This document shows positions 1-7,087 of a DNA stretch of 18,556 nt, piece after piece. The DNA is from Scybalousia_A sp964542225. Its GTDB lineage: Bacteria; Bacteroidota; Bacteroidia; Bacteroidales; P3. Location of the stretch: positions 1-18,556 of the forward strand of contig CAZITO010000039.1 in NCBI GenBank assembly GCA_964542225.1, read 5' to 3'. Numbering within the stretch: position 1 is the first letter of the stretch; every line of letters begins with the position of its first letter. The notes under the pieces were generated by a model that did no database searches, was not told the origin of the DNA, and saw only the letters and a program-made list of their open reading frames with translations. The position numbers and the translations under genes are program-made.

Positions 1-2317
1 GCAAGATGGTAAGATTTATTGTGTAATTGGTATCACAATCTCCACTTTGTCCTGCAACCGTTGTGGTATATGTACCCGTAGCGTTGTAAGTCTGTCCGTT
101 GAATGTGAATGTCTCACCATAACACAAAGTCTCGGTAATAGTTTCTGTTATAGGTGTGCAAGGTATTTCACTGCCAATGGTATAAACAAAGTTATCCATA
201 CAAAAATAAGAAGTAATCATCAAACCAAAGTCATTGGCATAATTGGACTCCATAAAGAATCTTACTTTTGCCACTTCACCAAAAGCAGACATATCCAACC
301 AACGCCATTCCTTGACATTGCCAACTCCTCCCGTTGATTTGTCTACCAAATAAAGAAAAGCAGAGGCAACTGAATCTCCGTTTTGATTGTAACCCTTTGC
401 TACTATTCTCATCCAGCCCGGGTTGTTGTCGTTGGTTGTCATACTTTGAGCATCCGAATAAGAAGCGGCACTTTGACAAATATATGTTCCTTGAGGATTG
501 AAAGTAGAATTATTATCGGCAACAACAGTCAGATGCTCGGTCGTTCCGGCATAATCGGAGAAATATCCTTGCAAATATCCATTACCTACACCCTCTACAG
601 CGGCACCGGCGGAAGCAGCATAATAACCTGAGTTGGTTGTAAGGTTGGAAGGTCCCCAACCAATGGCAAACGAACCTCCATAAAGAGCCAAGCCGTTAAA
701 AACAAGCCCGCAATCAGTGTAATCTTTGGAATATATATCCATACCATACTCATCTTGTCCCACAAGAGTCGCTCCGGGAGTGGAATCACCTACTATTTCG
801 TAAGTATCAGGGGTGTCAAGCATATTTTCAAAATCAGCAATGGAATATTGCTCACCTGCATTGTAGACTCCTATACCTGCCAAGTTAAAATTGCCATCAC
901 CGACCAAACGTATCAAACGAATATTATTTTTGTCCAAACTATCATTATCCGACAAACTATCAAGGTCGTAAGCAGTACCATAGCCCGTTTGTAAAACAGA
1001 GGTTTTTGCATTAAATCTAAAGAAATTCACTCCATCGGACGAAACCTCCACAAAGGCTTGTCCTTGACTGCCGCTCTCATTGGCAAAAATTACAAAATCC
1101 GCTCCGCTCTCGTTTTTTATAGGACGGTCAAAAGTAAGAGTAGCGGTTCCATTTTGTAAGGCAACAAATTTTGTTGTATTTGCCTGACCTATGGCATTGA
1201 AATAACTTCCCGTAGTTACACTTGTCTCCACGCCCTTTGCCCAAGCAACAATATTTTCATCTGTCATTGCAGGAGCATCTATAACAGGAGTTTTCATTAA
1301 TTCTATATCATCCACATAGTAGACGTTGCCAACATCCGACCAGCCTTTTGCCATAAAAGCAATATATTTGCCCGAGCCTGTGTATTGAGACAAATCAACG
1401 GTGTATTCTTGCCATGGTGTAGAAGTAGGAGTTGTTGCCCAAACGGTATCAAAGGTTGATATATCGTTTTTGTCTGTCATAACACCCAAAACAATTCTTT
1501 TGCCTAAGGTGTTGACTTTTCCCCAAAAATTCAGTGAAAGAGTATTTATTGCTATGGTGTCGGCAAGTTTTGGAAAAACAGCGACAACTTGAGCATTGTC
1601 GGCTACTTGCATATAAAGACCACCGCCTCCGTTATGGTTGGTTGAGGAAATGTTTGGAGTGTTGCCTGTGCTTATTTTTGTCCAACAGGCAGGGAAAGTA
1701 TATGTTCCACTGCCACTTATACCGTATGTATCAAAATTTTCCACATAGGGCAAAGAGGTAATATCGCAACTATTATCAGTGCTTCCTCCTATGGTAGGAA
1801 CAGGAGTATAGGTTGCATTTTGAACAAGACAAGAAACATCATCCCAATCATCCAATGCTATACTCATCCAATGATTTCCTTCCATCACAACCCCAGACAT
1901 ACCTGTTGCTGTAAGACTGCAATCCTTTCTTAGCATAAAGTAATGTGCAACCATATCATTTAAAGCAGAGTATTCATGAATTCCGTCCTCATCGTAATCA
2001 AAAGCAAAATCATCTAAAAAACCTCCCGTATATTCCATCTTAAAACGAGAATCCACAGTGGAAATTTCTATTAAAGCATCTTGTAGAGAAACATTATCAC
2101 CGCAACGATATCCTAATACAAAACAATCGTCGCCCATAGAGGGTCTGTTGTAATGGATTATTAAACCGACTTCGTTATCTCCGATGCCAACCCAATATTC
2201 TATATCTTCAGCGGTAAATGTGCCATTTGGGGCAACAGAAGTTAATTGTTGAGCAAAAAGATTTACGCTCACAAAAGACAGCAACAAAGCCATCAAACTC
2301 ACAATACGTTTTTTCAT
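1..2317 (-). CDS. Large secreted surface protein with DUF4465-like domain, B12-riboswitch controlled (partial, 3' end missing)
   Basis: The frame stays open for 772 codons from ATG at 2317 to the left edge, so the C-terminus is missing. Residues 1-22 are a signal peptide (MKKR start, hydrophobic core, FAQ at the cleavage site). Next come a domain with the motif YWVGIGDNEVGLII (about 30-180), a MAM-like module starting SLPYVENFDTYG (about 190-335), a module with VEVSSDGVNFFRF (about 345-485), and a DUF4465-like domain (about 495-705; ALYGGSFAIGWGPSN, WRWLDMSAFGEV, SYFCMDNF). The last 50 residues start a repeat of the CYGETFTFNGQTY / GTYTTTV / GDCDTNY type, common in type IX secreted proteins. 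A cobalamin riboswitch lies about 150 bases upstream, so expression should fall when B12 is plentiful. I infer a surface protein for cobamide capture or scavenging. No ligand residues can be named, and the type IX sorting domain would lie outside the window. Confidence 0.85.
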   Translation of the reverse strand, partial: MKKRIVSLMALLLSFVSVNLFAQQLTSVAPNGTFTAEDIEYWVGIGDNEVGLIIHYNRPSMGDDCFVLGYRCGDNVSLQDALIEISTVDSRFKMEYTGGFLDDFAFDYDEDGIHEYSALNDMVAHYFMLRKDCSLTATGMSGVVMEGNHWMSIALDDWDDVSCLVQNATYTPVPTIGGSTDNSCDITSLPYVENFDTYGISGSGTYTFPACWTKISTGNTPNISSTNHNGGGGLYMQVADNAQVVAVFPKLADTIAINTLSLNFWGKVNTLGKRIVLGVMTDKNDISTFDTVWATTPTSTPWQEYTVDLSQYTGSGKYIAFMAKGWSDVGNVYYVDDIELMKTPVIDAPAMTDENIVAWAKGVETSVTTGSYFNAIGQANTTKFVALQNGTATLTFDRPIKNESGADFVIFANESGSQGQAFVEVSSDGVNFFRFNAKTSVLQTGYGTAYDLDSLSDNDSLDKNNIRLIRLVGDGNFNLAGIGVYNAGEQYSIADFENMLDTPDTYEIVGDSTPGATLVGQDEYGMDIYSKDYTDCGLVFNGLALYGGSFAIGWGPSNLTTNSGYYAASAGAAVEGVGNGYLQGYFSDYAGTTEHLTVVADNNSTFNPQGTYICQSAASYSDAQSMTTNDNNPGWMRIVAKGYNQNGDSVASAFLYLVDKSTGGVGNVKEWRWLDMSAFGEVAKVRFFMESNYANDFGLMITSYFCMDNFVYTIGSEIPCTPITETITETLCYGETFTFNGQTYNATGTYTTTVAGQSGDCDTNYTINLTIL

Positions 2318-2389
2318 TCTTTTAACGTTTTTCTTTTTTTGTTAATAATAAATAAAACATATCGTAAAATCTTGTAAAGAAGAGCAGAC

Positions 2390-2423
2390 TTTTGTTTCTT
2401 ATCAGCCATAATAAGCAACAAAA
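2390..2423 (-). promoter_or_regulatory. Leader hairpin between B12 aptamer and start codon
   Basis: Two arms, TTTTGTT plus CTTAT and their complements, form a 12-pair stem with one mismatch around the loop TATGGCTG (minus-strand reading). No T-run follows it, so it is not a typical terminator. It may belong to the expression platform that couples the riboswitch to translation. This is inferred from position and pairing only. Confidence 0.35.
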
Positions 2424-2469
2424 AATCACTTTTACCGTCTCTTTAATACCCGAAAGTTACGATTTTTGT

Positions 2470-2651
2470 CAAACATTTGGCAGGTCTTCTGACTCGCTCC
2501 AACTGTAAAAAAAAGTCTTCTCATTTCCCTTTTAGGAAACAATGACTATAAAGATATTTTACAGTCTTAACGGAACTTACAGCTACGGGTATAGTTTGGG
2601 CTTTGCACCCAATTCCCTATTATCCTCTACAAAAGAGGCACCGAAAGTTTG
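2470..2651 (-). promoter_or_regulatory. Cobalamin (B12) riboswitch aptamer
   Basis: Read on the minus strand, the conserved cobalamin-riboswitch blocks come in order: GGTGCC near 2644-2639, the GGGAATTGGGTGCAAAGCCC block, then CCCGTAGCTGTAAG near 2589-2576, and the B12-box-like GAGTCAGAAGACCTGCC near 2495-2479. The closing P1 helix pairs CAAAC (2651-2647) with GTTTG (2474-2470), and TTT with AAA pairs follow inside it. The aptamer starts about where transcription from the adjacent -7 element should start. It lies 3' of the FAD dehydrogenase gene and 5' of the large secreted protein, in the same orientation, so the secreted protein is the regulated gene. Known members of the family turn expression off when adenosyl- or other cobalamins bind. 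Confidence 0.95.
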
Positions 2652-2656
2652 AGGTT

Positions 2657-2665
2657 GCAAAATTA
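2657..2665 (-). promoter_or_regulatory. -7 element of the riboswitch transcript promoter
   Basis: The minus strand reads TAATTTTGC, a full match to the Bacteroidetes TAnnTTTGC element. No TTG is present at the usual -33 distance (the base run there is GCGTTTA), so the upstream element is weak. The expected start site, about 2650, coincides with the first base of the aptamer. Confidence 0.6.
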
Positions 2666-2676
2666 GTAAAAATAAT

Positions 2677-4212
2677 TTAAACGCCTAATGTGTTTGCTAT
2701 TTTCTCCGCTGTGTTTATGCCATCCATAGCCGAAGAGGTTATACCTCCGGCATAACCTGCTCCCTCTCCACAAGGGTAAAGATTTTGGAGTTGGGTGTGT
2801 TGCAAATCTACTTTACGAGGTATTCTGACAGGCGAAGAAGTCCTGCTTTCCAAACCTATAAGCATAGCCTCTTCCGTTATATAACCTTTCATCTTTTTAT
2901 TAAAATGTTCAAACCCCAAAGCCAAATTTTCCGATATTATATTTGGTAGTTTGTCCCTCAGATTGACACTCATCAGCCCCGGCATATAGGAAGAAGAGCA
3001 CAGCGTGGAGGAGGTTCTTTTGTCCATAAAGTCGGTTATTCTTTGAGCGGGTGCTATTTGTTTGTTTATATAGAGAAGTTTTTCCCATTGCTCTTGCAAT
3101 TTCATTAAAGACAAGGCACCGAAATGAGAATATTCCATAGCATCTTCCTCATTTATGCTTACCACTATGGCGGCATTGCCTTTTTCTCCACTACGCAAAG
3201 AGTTGCTCATTCCATTAACGGACATTAGTCCCGCTTTGTCCATTGCAGGCACCACTATTCCTCCCGGACACATACAAAAAGAAAAAACTCCCCTATTTTT
3301 TCCCTTAAAAGTCAGGCTATAATTGGCAGGAGGTAATAAATCATAATAAGCCTCGCTGTGATATTGTATTTGATTTATAAGTTCTTGAGGATGCTCTACC
3401 CTTACCCCTACGGCAAAAGGTTTGGCATGTATTTCCCAATTGTTGTCATAGAAAAGTTGATAAATATCTCTTGCCGAGTGTCCTGAGGCAAGTATGGTTT
3501 TTTGTGCAAAAATTTCCTCCCCTTCGGATGTTTTTACCCCCACTACACAATTATCTTTAACAATAAAGTCCACAACTTTGGTATCAAAAAGGTATTCTCC
3601 TCCGCAATTTTCTATAGTTTTACGAATGTTTTTCAGTATTGTTGCCAACCTGTCCGTACCTATATGAGCGTGGTTTTGGTAAAGTATTTTTTCGTCTGCG
3701 CCAAAATGCACCAACAGAGACAAAACCTCCTCTATATTGCCTTTTTTTGTGGAACGAGTATATAGTTTGCCGTCCGAAAAAGTACCTGCACCTCCTTCTC
3801 CAAAACAAAAATTGCTCTCTTCGTTTATCTCTTTATTGCGACAAATATTTGCCACATCTTTTTTTCTTTCCTCCACAGGTTTGCCCCTTTCTATAATTAT
3901 GGGCTTTAAACCCTTTTGTATCAATCTCAAAGCGGCGGCAAGCCCGCAAGGTCCTGCTCCTATGATAAGGACTTCGGAGGAATTTCTAACATCCAAAAAA
4001 GGTTGTGGCTTAATTATGGGTAAATCATTATTATTTGAACATACAACGGAAAGATTATACACAGGCATTTTCCTGCAATCCAAACTCTCTTTCATTATTT
4101 TAAAGGAAAGCCAGCGAATATCTATACCACTTGCTTTGGCTATTTCTCTCTTTAATAATTCTTTATTGCTGTAGTTTTCGGGAGTCAGAGTGATTTGTAT
4201 AATTTTTCTCAT
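2677..4212 (-). CDS. FAD-dependent dehydrogenase (COG2509-like)
   Basis: The 511-residue protein has an N-terminal basic segment (about 1-60) and then a Rossmann dinucleotide fold: beta strand VLIIGAGPCGLAAAL at 81-95 with GxGxxG at 85-90, followed by the ribose-binding acidic residue in IIIERG (E109). A CFGEGGAGTFSDGKLY block and a C-terminal NLYPCGEGAGYAGGI block complete FAD binding. This layout fits the COG2509 FAD-dependent dehydrogenases, whose physiological substrate is not established. There is no signal peptide, so it should be cytoplasmic. I chose ATG at 4212; a TTG nine bases further upstream is in frame but overlaps porT. Only one base separates this ATG from the porT stop codon, so translation is probably coupled. 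The function relative to its neighbours is unknown. Confidence 0.85.
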   Translation of the reverse strand: MRKIIQITLTPENYSNKELLKREIAKASGIDIRWLSFKIMKESLDCRKMPVYNLSVVCSNNNDLPIIKPQPFLDVRNSSEVLIIGAGPCGLAAALRLIQKGLKPIIIERGKPVEERKKDVANICRNKEINEESNFCFGEGGAGTFSDGKLYTRSTKKGNIEEVLSLLVHFGADEKILYQNHAHIGTDRLATILKNIRKTIENCGGEYLFDTKVVDFIVKDNCVVGVKTSEGEEIFAQKTILASGHSARDIYQLFYDNNWEIHAKPFAVGVRVEHPQELINQIQYHSEAYYDLLPPANYSLTFKGKNRGVFSFCMCPGGIVVPAMDKAGLMSVNGMSNSLRSGEKGNAAIVVSINEEDAMEYSHFGALSLMKLQEQWEKLLYINKQIAPAQRITDFMDKRTSSTLCSSSYMPGLMSVNLRDKLPNIISENLALGFEHFNKKMKGYITEEAMLIGLESRTSSPVRIPRKVDLQHTQLQNLYPCGEGAGYAGGITSSAMDGINTAEKIANTLGV

Positions 4213-4213
4213 A

Positions 4214-4921
4214 CTATTCAAATGTTAGATTGATATAAAAAACTTGTGATTTTATTTTTTCCAAGCAGTCTGTGTAAGCATTATTAAAATTGTGGTCAAG
4301 AATATCGGTAAGCCCAAAAGAAGATTTTAACTCTATACCTATTTTGCACATAGGCAAATAAAAATCAAAACCAACTCCAAGCGTATAAAACAATTCTTTG
4401 TTTTCCAATTTCATAAGGTATTCCTCCGGCTTTAGTTTTTTTCTTTTTATGGAACCCATATCATAAACAAATTTGCCACCAGCCAAAAGATAGGGACGAA
4501 AATTGTGATAACGCTTGCTCTGTATTTTCAACTCCAAAGGCGCTTCCAAATAAATAACCTCCAAAGAGTTTTTTCTTTCTATATATTGGTCATTTTTTAG
4601 AATATCAAAGGCAAAAGTTCTTTCGCTGAGTATAAGAGTTGGGATAAACCTAAGATGCAGGAATGAGGTTAATTTAAGGTCTGCCGACACTCCTACCGCC
4701 AAGCCCGGCTCACTCATGGAGGAAAAACCCATAATGGTATCGTATAGAGGCAAAGAGGTTTTCTTTACCATATTTGAATACAAAGAATTATAACCAAAAG
4801 TTACGCCGAAATGCAACACTTGTTCGTCAAACTCCGGCATATTGGGAGGAGAGGATTGAGCCTTTACTTCCATCTCAACAACCGAAAAAAACACTATGAC
4901 CAAAAACAATCGTTTCATCAT
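4214..4921 (-). CDS. porT: Type IX secretion system protein PorT
   Basis: This 235-residue protein has an N-terminal signal peptide (MMKRLFLVIVFFSVV...VKAQ, cleavage near residue 22) and alternating strands of an outer-membrane beta-barrel. Several stretches match what I recall of PorT: QVLHFGVTFGYN near the mature N-terminus, LKLTSFLHLRFIPTLILSER, YHNFRPYLLAGGKF, and FYLPMCKIGIELKSSFGL near the C-terminus. PorT is needed for type IX secretion in Porphyromonas and Flavobacterium. The gene lies just upstream of a COG2509 oxidoreductase, and the next genes on the same strand include a large secreted protein with type IX-like repeats. I find only a poor promoter match upstream (TATTTTTAC in place of TAnnTTTGC). 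The alternative is a generic PorT-like barrel protein; I favour PorT itself. Confidence 0.82.
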   Translation of the reverse strand: MMKRLFLVIVFFSVVEMEVKAQSSPPNMPEFDEQVLHFGVTFGYNSLYSNMVKKTSLPLYDTIMGFSSMSEPGLAVGVSADLKLTSFLHLRFIPTLILSERTFAFDILKNDQYIERKNSLEVIYLEAPLELKIQSKRYHNFRPYLLAGGKFVYDMGSIKRKKLKPEEYLMKLENKELFYTLGVGFDFYLPMCKIGIELKSSFGLTDILDHNFNNAYTDCLEKIKSQVFYINLTFE

Positions 4922-5010
4922 TTATTATAAACTTTAAAACATTGTTTTTTATTGTAAAAATACGTAAAAAAGAATAAAGTAAATAAGTGGGAAACATATA
5001 TATCAAAAAA

Positions 5011-5026
5011 GGAGGCTTTCGCCTCC
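5011..5026 (-). terminator. Rho-independent terminator after the barrel gene
   Basis: On the minus strand a perfect 6-bp stem GGAGGC/GCCTCC closes a GAAA tetraloop and is followed directly by six T. It lies 28 bases after the stop codon of the small barrel gene. The same 16 bases recur at 7072-7087. Confidence 0.85.
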
Positions 5027-5054
5027 ATCTCACATTTTATAACAGTCTCTCAAG

Positions 5055-5681
5055 TTACAGGCTTATACGAATATTTAATAGCAAATTGTTTATTGAGGTT
5101 TTTGGCAAATCTACACCATTTGTTTTCTTTGGTTCAAGTTTTATTATAGTAGGAGCATAATTTAGTTGGAAACCTAAGTTATCATACCAAAAAGTTACCC
5201 CCAAAGGCAAAGAATAGTTATTCCATATACCATTATAAATGCCATAATCAAAATCCATTACATCGCAAGCAAGGTCTACATTGGCACTCAGAGCAATATT
5301 ATTCTTTCTATAAAAATAATACTCCACTCCTACCAAACCTGTAAAAATATCACTTGAAGCATGCCTTTCATCTTCGGCAGAAAAGTCTTGCCCACTAAGA
5401 TATTTTAATCCAAATTGGAAAGCAAAACCATTGGCAATAAAGTAATTTCCACTCCAACCAAAACCAATTTGTCCCATTTTAATATTATCAAAATCTGTAG
5501 CATAGGTAGAGGAAACAATTGAAGGATTAGTTGATAGATAATCATTCATTTGACCAAATCCTGTTGCAAACGCACCCGAAACAGAAATCTCAAAAAACAT
5601 ATCATTCTTATTACGCCCTTGTGCAAACACAGAAAAAATACAACATACAGCAACAGCAACAATTAAAATTCTCTTTTTCAT
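5055..5681 (-). CDS. Small outer-membrane beta-barrel protein
   Basis: The 208-residue protein begins with a clear signal peptide (MKKRILIVAVAVCCIFSVFAQ, cleavage after residue 21). The mature part alternates aromatic and glycine-rich strands, for example GQIGFGWSGNYF, FAFQFGLKYLSG, FTGLVGVEYYFYRK, LPLGVTFWYDNLGFQLNY, and ends in a strand NLLLNIRISL. This is the pattern of an 8-strand-type OmpA/OmpX-like outer-membrane barrel; I do not recognise a specific family. It starts 16 bases after the upstream lipoprotein stop, and a terminator follows, so the two genes form one transcription unit. A role together with the lipoprotein at the outer membrane is likely but the partner function is not visible. 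Confidence 0.75.
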   Translation of the reverse strand: MKKRILIVAVAVCCIFSVFAQGRNKNDMFFEISVSGAFATGFGQMNDYLSTNPSIVSSTYATDFDNIKMGQIGFGWSGNYFIANGFAFQFGLKYLSGQDFSAEDERHASSDIFTGLVGVEYYFYRKNNIALSANVDLACDVMDFDYGIYNGIWNNYSLPLGVTFWYDNLGFQLNYAPTIIKLEPKKTNGVDLPKTSINNLLLNIRISL

Positions 5682-5697
5682 AATTTTCTATTTTTTA

Positions 5698-6576
5698 TTA
5701 TTGATTATTCTCCTTTTTATCATCCTTATTATTATCTATATATATGATTTTAATTTCTCCTTCTGGAGTTTCTATTACTATTGCATCTCCATTTTGTATA
5801 TCTTGATCTATTATAAATGCACTTACTATAGCCGCTCCAGCAGCAGTACCTTTAGGTCCCAATAAAGAACCAATAAGACCTCCCACTGCATCACCTAAAA
5901 CAACACTCCAAAAACTATAACGTGGTTCTGGTGTATCTCCTTCAAATATATCAAAACAACCATCATAGTTTAACCAAAAATGCATAGAGTGTCTTAAAAT
6001 AGAAGTAAATATTAAAACGTTACGCATTTCATCTTTAGAAATACCTGTCTTATCATTTAGTATATCTCTTTCTACTCCTTTTATATAATTGCTGTATGCT
6101 TTATAGGGTAATTTTGAATTATCTATAGACATACGTATAGAAGTCTCAATTATATTTCTCACTAATAATTTAGACTCCGTAGATAGATTTTGAGCATCTA
6201 TGTACCTAAGAAAACAATCGTTGTTTCTTTTTTCTGTCGATAGCATTTCTTTAGCAACATCATTCGCCCATTGTACAGATTCTCCTTGTTTCATAAGGTA
6301 ATCACTGTAAAGACAAAGCAATTGTTCTTTATTACCATAAAGAGAGCTACCATTTTTTTTCTCAAACTCCTCTCTTTCTAACAATACTTTATGTAGCCAG
6401 ACATTGTGTTTGATACCCACAGTATCAAATGGATTGTCCCCATTTGATGATATCAAAACTGACTTATTTAAAGAAGATATATTTTCTTCTCTATCATCAT
6501 TGTTACAGGAAGTAAAACCTGCGATTATTAAACTTAGCATTACAATGCTAATAATTACACCTTTCGTGTTTTTCAT
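5698..6576 (-). CDS. Predicted surface-exposed lipoprotein with glycine-zipper segment
   Basis: The 292-residue protein has a type II signal sequence: MKNTKG, a hydrophobic core, and GFTSC with the lipid-attachment cysteine at residue 24. NNDDREE follows; acidic residues just after the cysteine are the surface-export signal described for Bacteroidetes lipoproteins. Residues 30-220 look alpha-helical and polar, with no domain I recognise. Residues 228-252 (GDAVGGLIGSLLGPKGTAAG then AAIVS) form a glycine-zipper membrane-active segment. The tail after 275 is very acidic and lysine-rich (NNKDDKKENNQ). The gene is first in a two-gene unit with a small barrel protein. A promoter lies about 135 bases upstream. 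The zipper resembles those of pore-forming or membrane-inserting peptides, but function is unknown. Confidence 0.7.
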   Translation of the reverse strand: MKNTKGVIISIVMLSLIIAGFTSCNNDDREENISSLNKSVLISSNGDNPFDTVGIKHNVWLHKVLLEREEFEKKNGSSLYGNKEQLLCLYSDYLMKQGESVQWANDVAKEMLSTEKRNNDCFLRYIDAQNLSTESKLLVRNIIETSIRMSIDNSKLPYKAYSNYIKGVERDILNDKTGISKDEMRNVLIFTSILRHSMHFWLNYDGCFDIFEGDTPEPRYSFWSVVLGDAVGGLIGSLLGPKGTAAGAAIVSAFIIDQDIQNGDAIVIETPEGEIKIIYIDNNKDDKKENNQ

Positions 6577-6631
6577 AATTGAATTATTTTTTTAATATAC
6601 CGCAAATAAGTTTACTATAATAAATTTTGTA

Positions 6632-6646
6632 GTTATGCGGCGTAAC
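6632..6646. promoter_or_regulatory. Near-palindrome in the lipoprotein leader
   Basis: GTTATGCGGCGTAAC is a 15-base near-palindrome (one mismatch pair) that lies between the predicted start site (about 6706) and the lipoprotein ATG. It may be an operator or a short leader hairpin. No regulator is known. Confidence 0.25.
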
Positions 6647-6711
6647 CTCAAAATTTCTATGCTACAAAGAACTATCTATAATAACCACCATAATATATTG
6701 TCATATTTTTT

Positions 6712-6743
6712 GCAAAGGTATATATTTTTTTATATACCGCCAA
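6712..6743 (-). promoter_or_regulatory. Promoter of the lipoprotein-barrel unit
   Basis: On the minus strand TTG (6743-6741) is followed by exactly 20 bases and then TACCTTTGC (6720-6712), a full match to the Bacteroidetes promoter. The start site should fall near 6706, leaving a leader of about 130 bases. The -33 element lies inside the tandem repeat, while the -7 element lies just outside it, so only the left copy makes a complete promoter. Confidence 0.75.
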
Positions 6744-7055
6744 GCAAAAACACTTGTTACACTGTAAAATACTCATTTTTGAGTACAAAAGAGTTCACAA
6801 ACAATAAGGGAGTAAAATTTCATTATAAAGGCAAACGACTGATATATTATTTGCTTATCATCCTATTTTTAACAGATATATTTTTTTATATACCGCCAAG
6901 CAAAAACACTTGTTACACTGTAAAATACTCATTTTTGAGTACAAAAGAGTTCACAAACAATAAGGGAGTAAAATTTCATTATAAAGGCAAACGACTGATA
7001 TATTATCTGCTTATCATCCTATTTTTAACAGATTTTTTATATACCGCCAAGCAAA
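6720..7055. repeat. 156-bp tandem duplication, 2.15 copies
   Basis: Copy 1 spans 6720-6875 and copy 2 spans 6876-7031. The two differ at one place, T at 6851 against C at 7007. A truncated third copy (7033-7055, beginning after a 4-base loss of TATA) gives the partial remnant ATATACCGCCAAGCAAA. Each unit contains a small inverted repeat TACTCA/TGAGTA and the bases that form the -33 element of the lipoprotein promoter. The near identity implies a recent duplication. It fills most of the intergenic region between the lipoprotein and the pseudouridine synthase. Confidence 0.93.
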
Positions 7056-7071
7056 TTAGAAAAAGATAAAA

Positions 7072-7087
7072 GGAGGCTTTCGCCTCC
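7072..7087 (-). terminator. Rho-independent terminator after the pseudouridine synthase gene
   Basis: On the minus strand GGAGGC-GAAA-GCCTCC is followed by TTTTATCTTTTT. It lies about 90 bases after the stop codon of the pseudouridine synthase and is identical in stem and loop to the hairpin at 5011-5026. The 92 bases between stop codon and hairpin are AT-rich with no other signal that I can see. Confidence 0.8.

Noticed and set aside
47..994. Several short plus-strand open frames across the left 1 kb
   Set aside because: They lie opposite the continuous 772-codon minus-strand gene, which has a signal peptide and recognisable domains. They are shadows of it.
3502..4174. Plus-strand frames opposite the FAD dehydrogenase, up to 145 codons
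   Set aside because: The opposite strand encodes clear GAGPCG and CGEGAGYAGG motifs, so these frames are by-products.
4922..5010. Promoter for porT
   Set aside because: The best candidate is TATTTTTAC, with A in place of the conserved G, and no TTG lies at the correct distance.
6720..7055. The repeat array as a CRISPR or integrated element
   Set aside because: The unit is 156 bp with no spacers, no short palindromic repeat, and no cas, transposase or integrase gene in the window.
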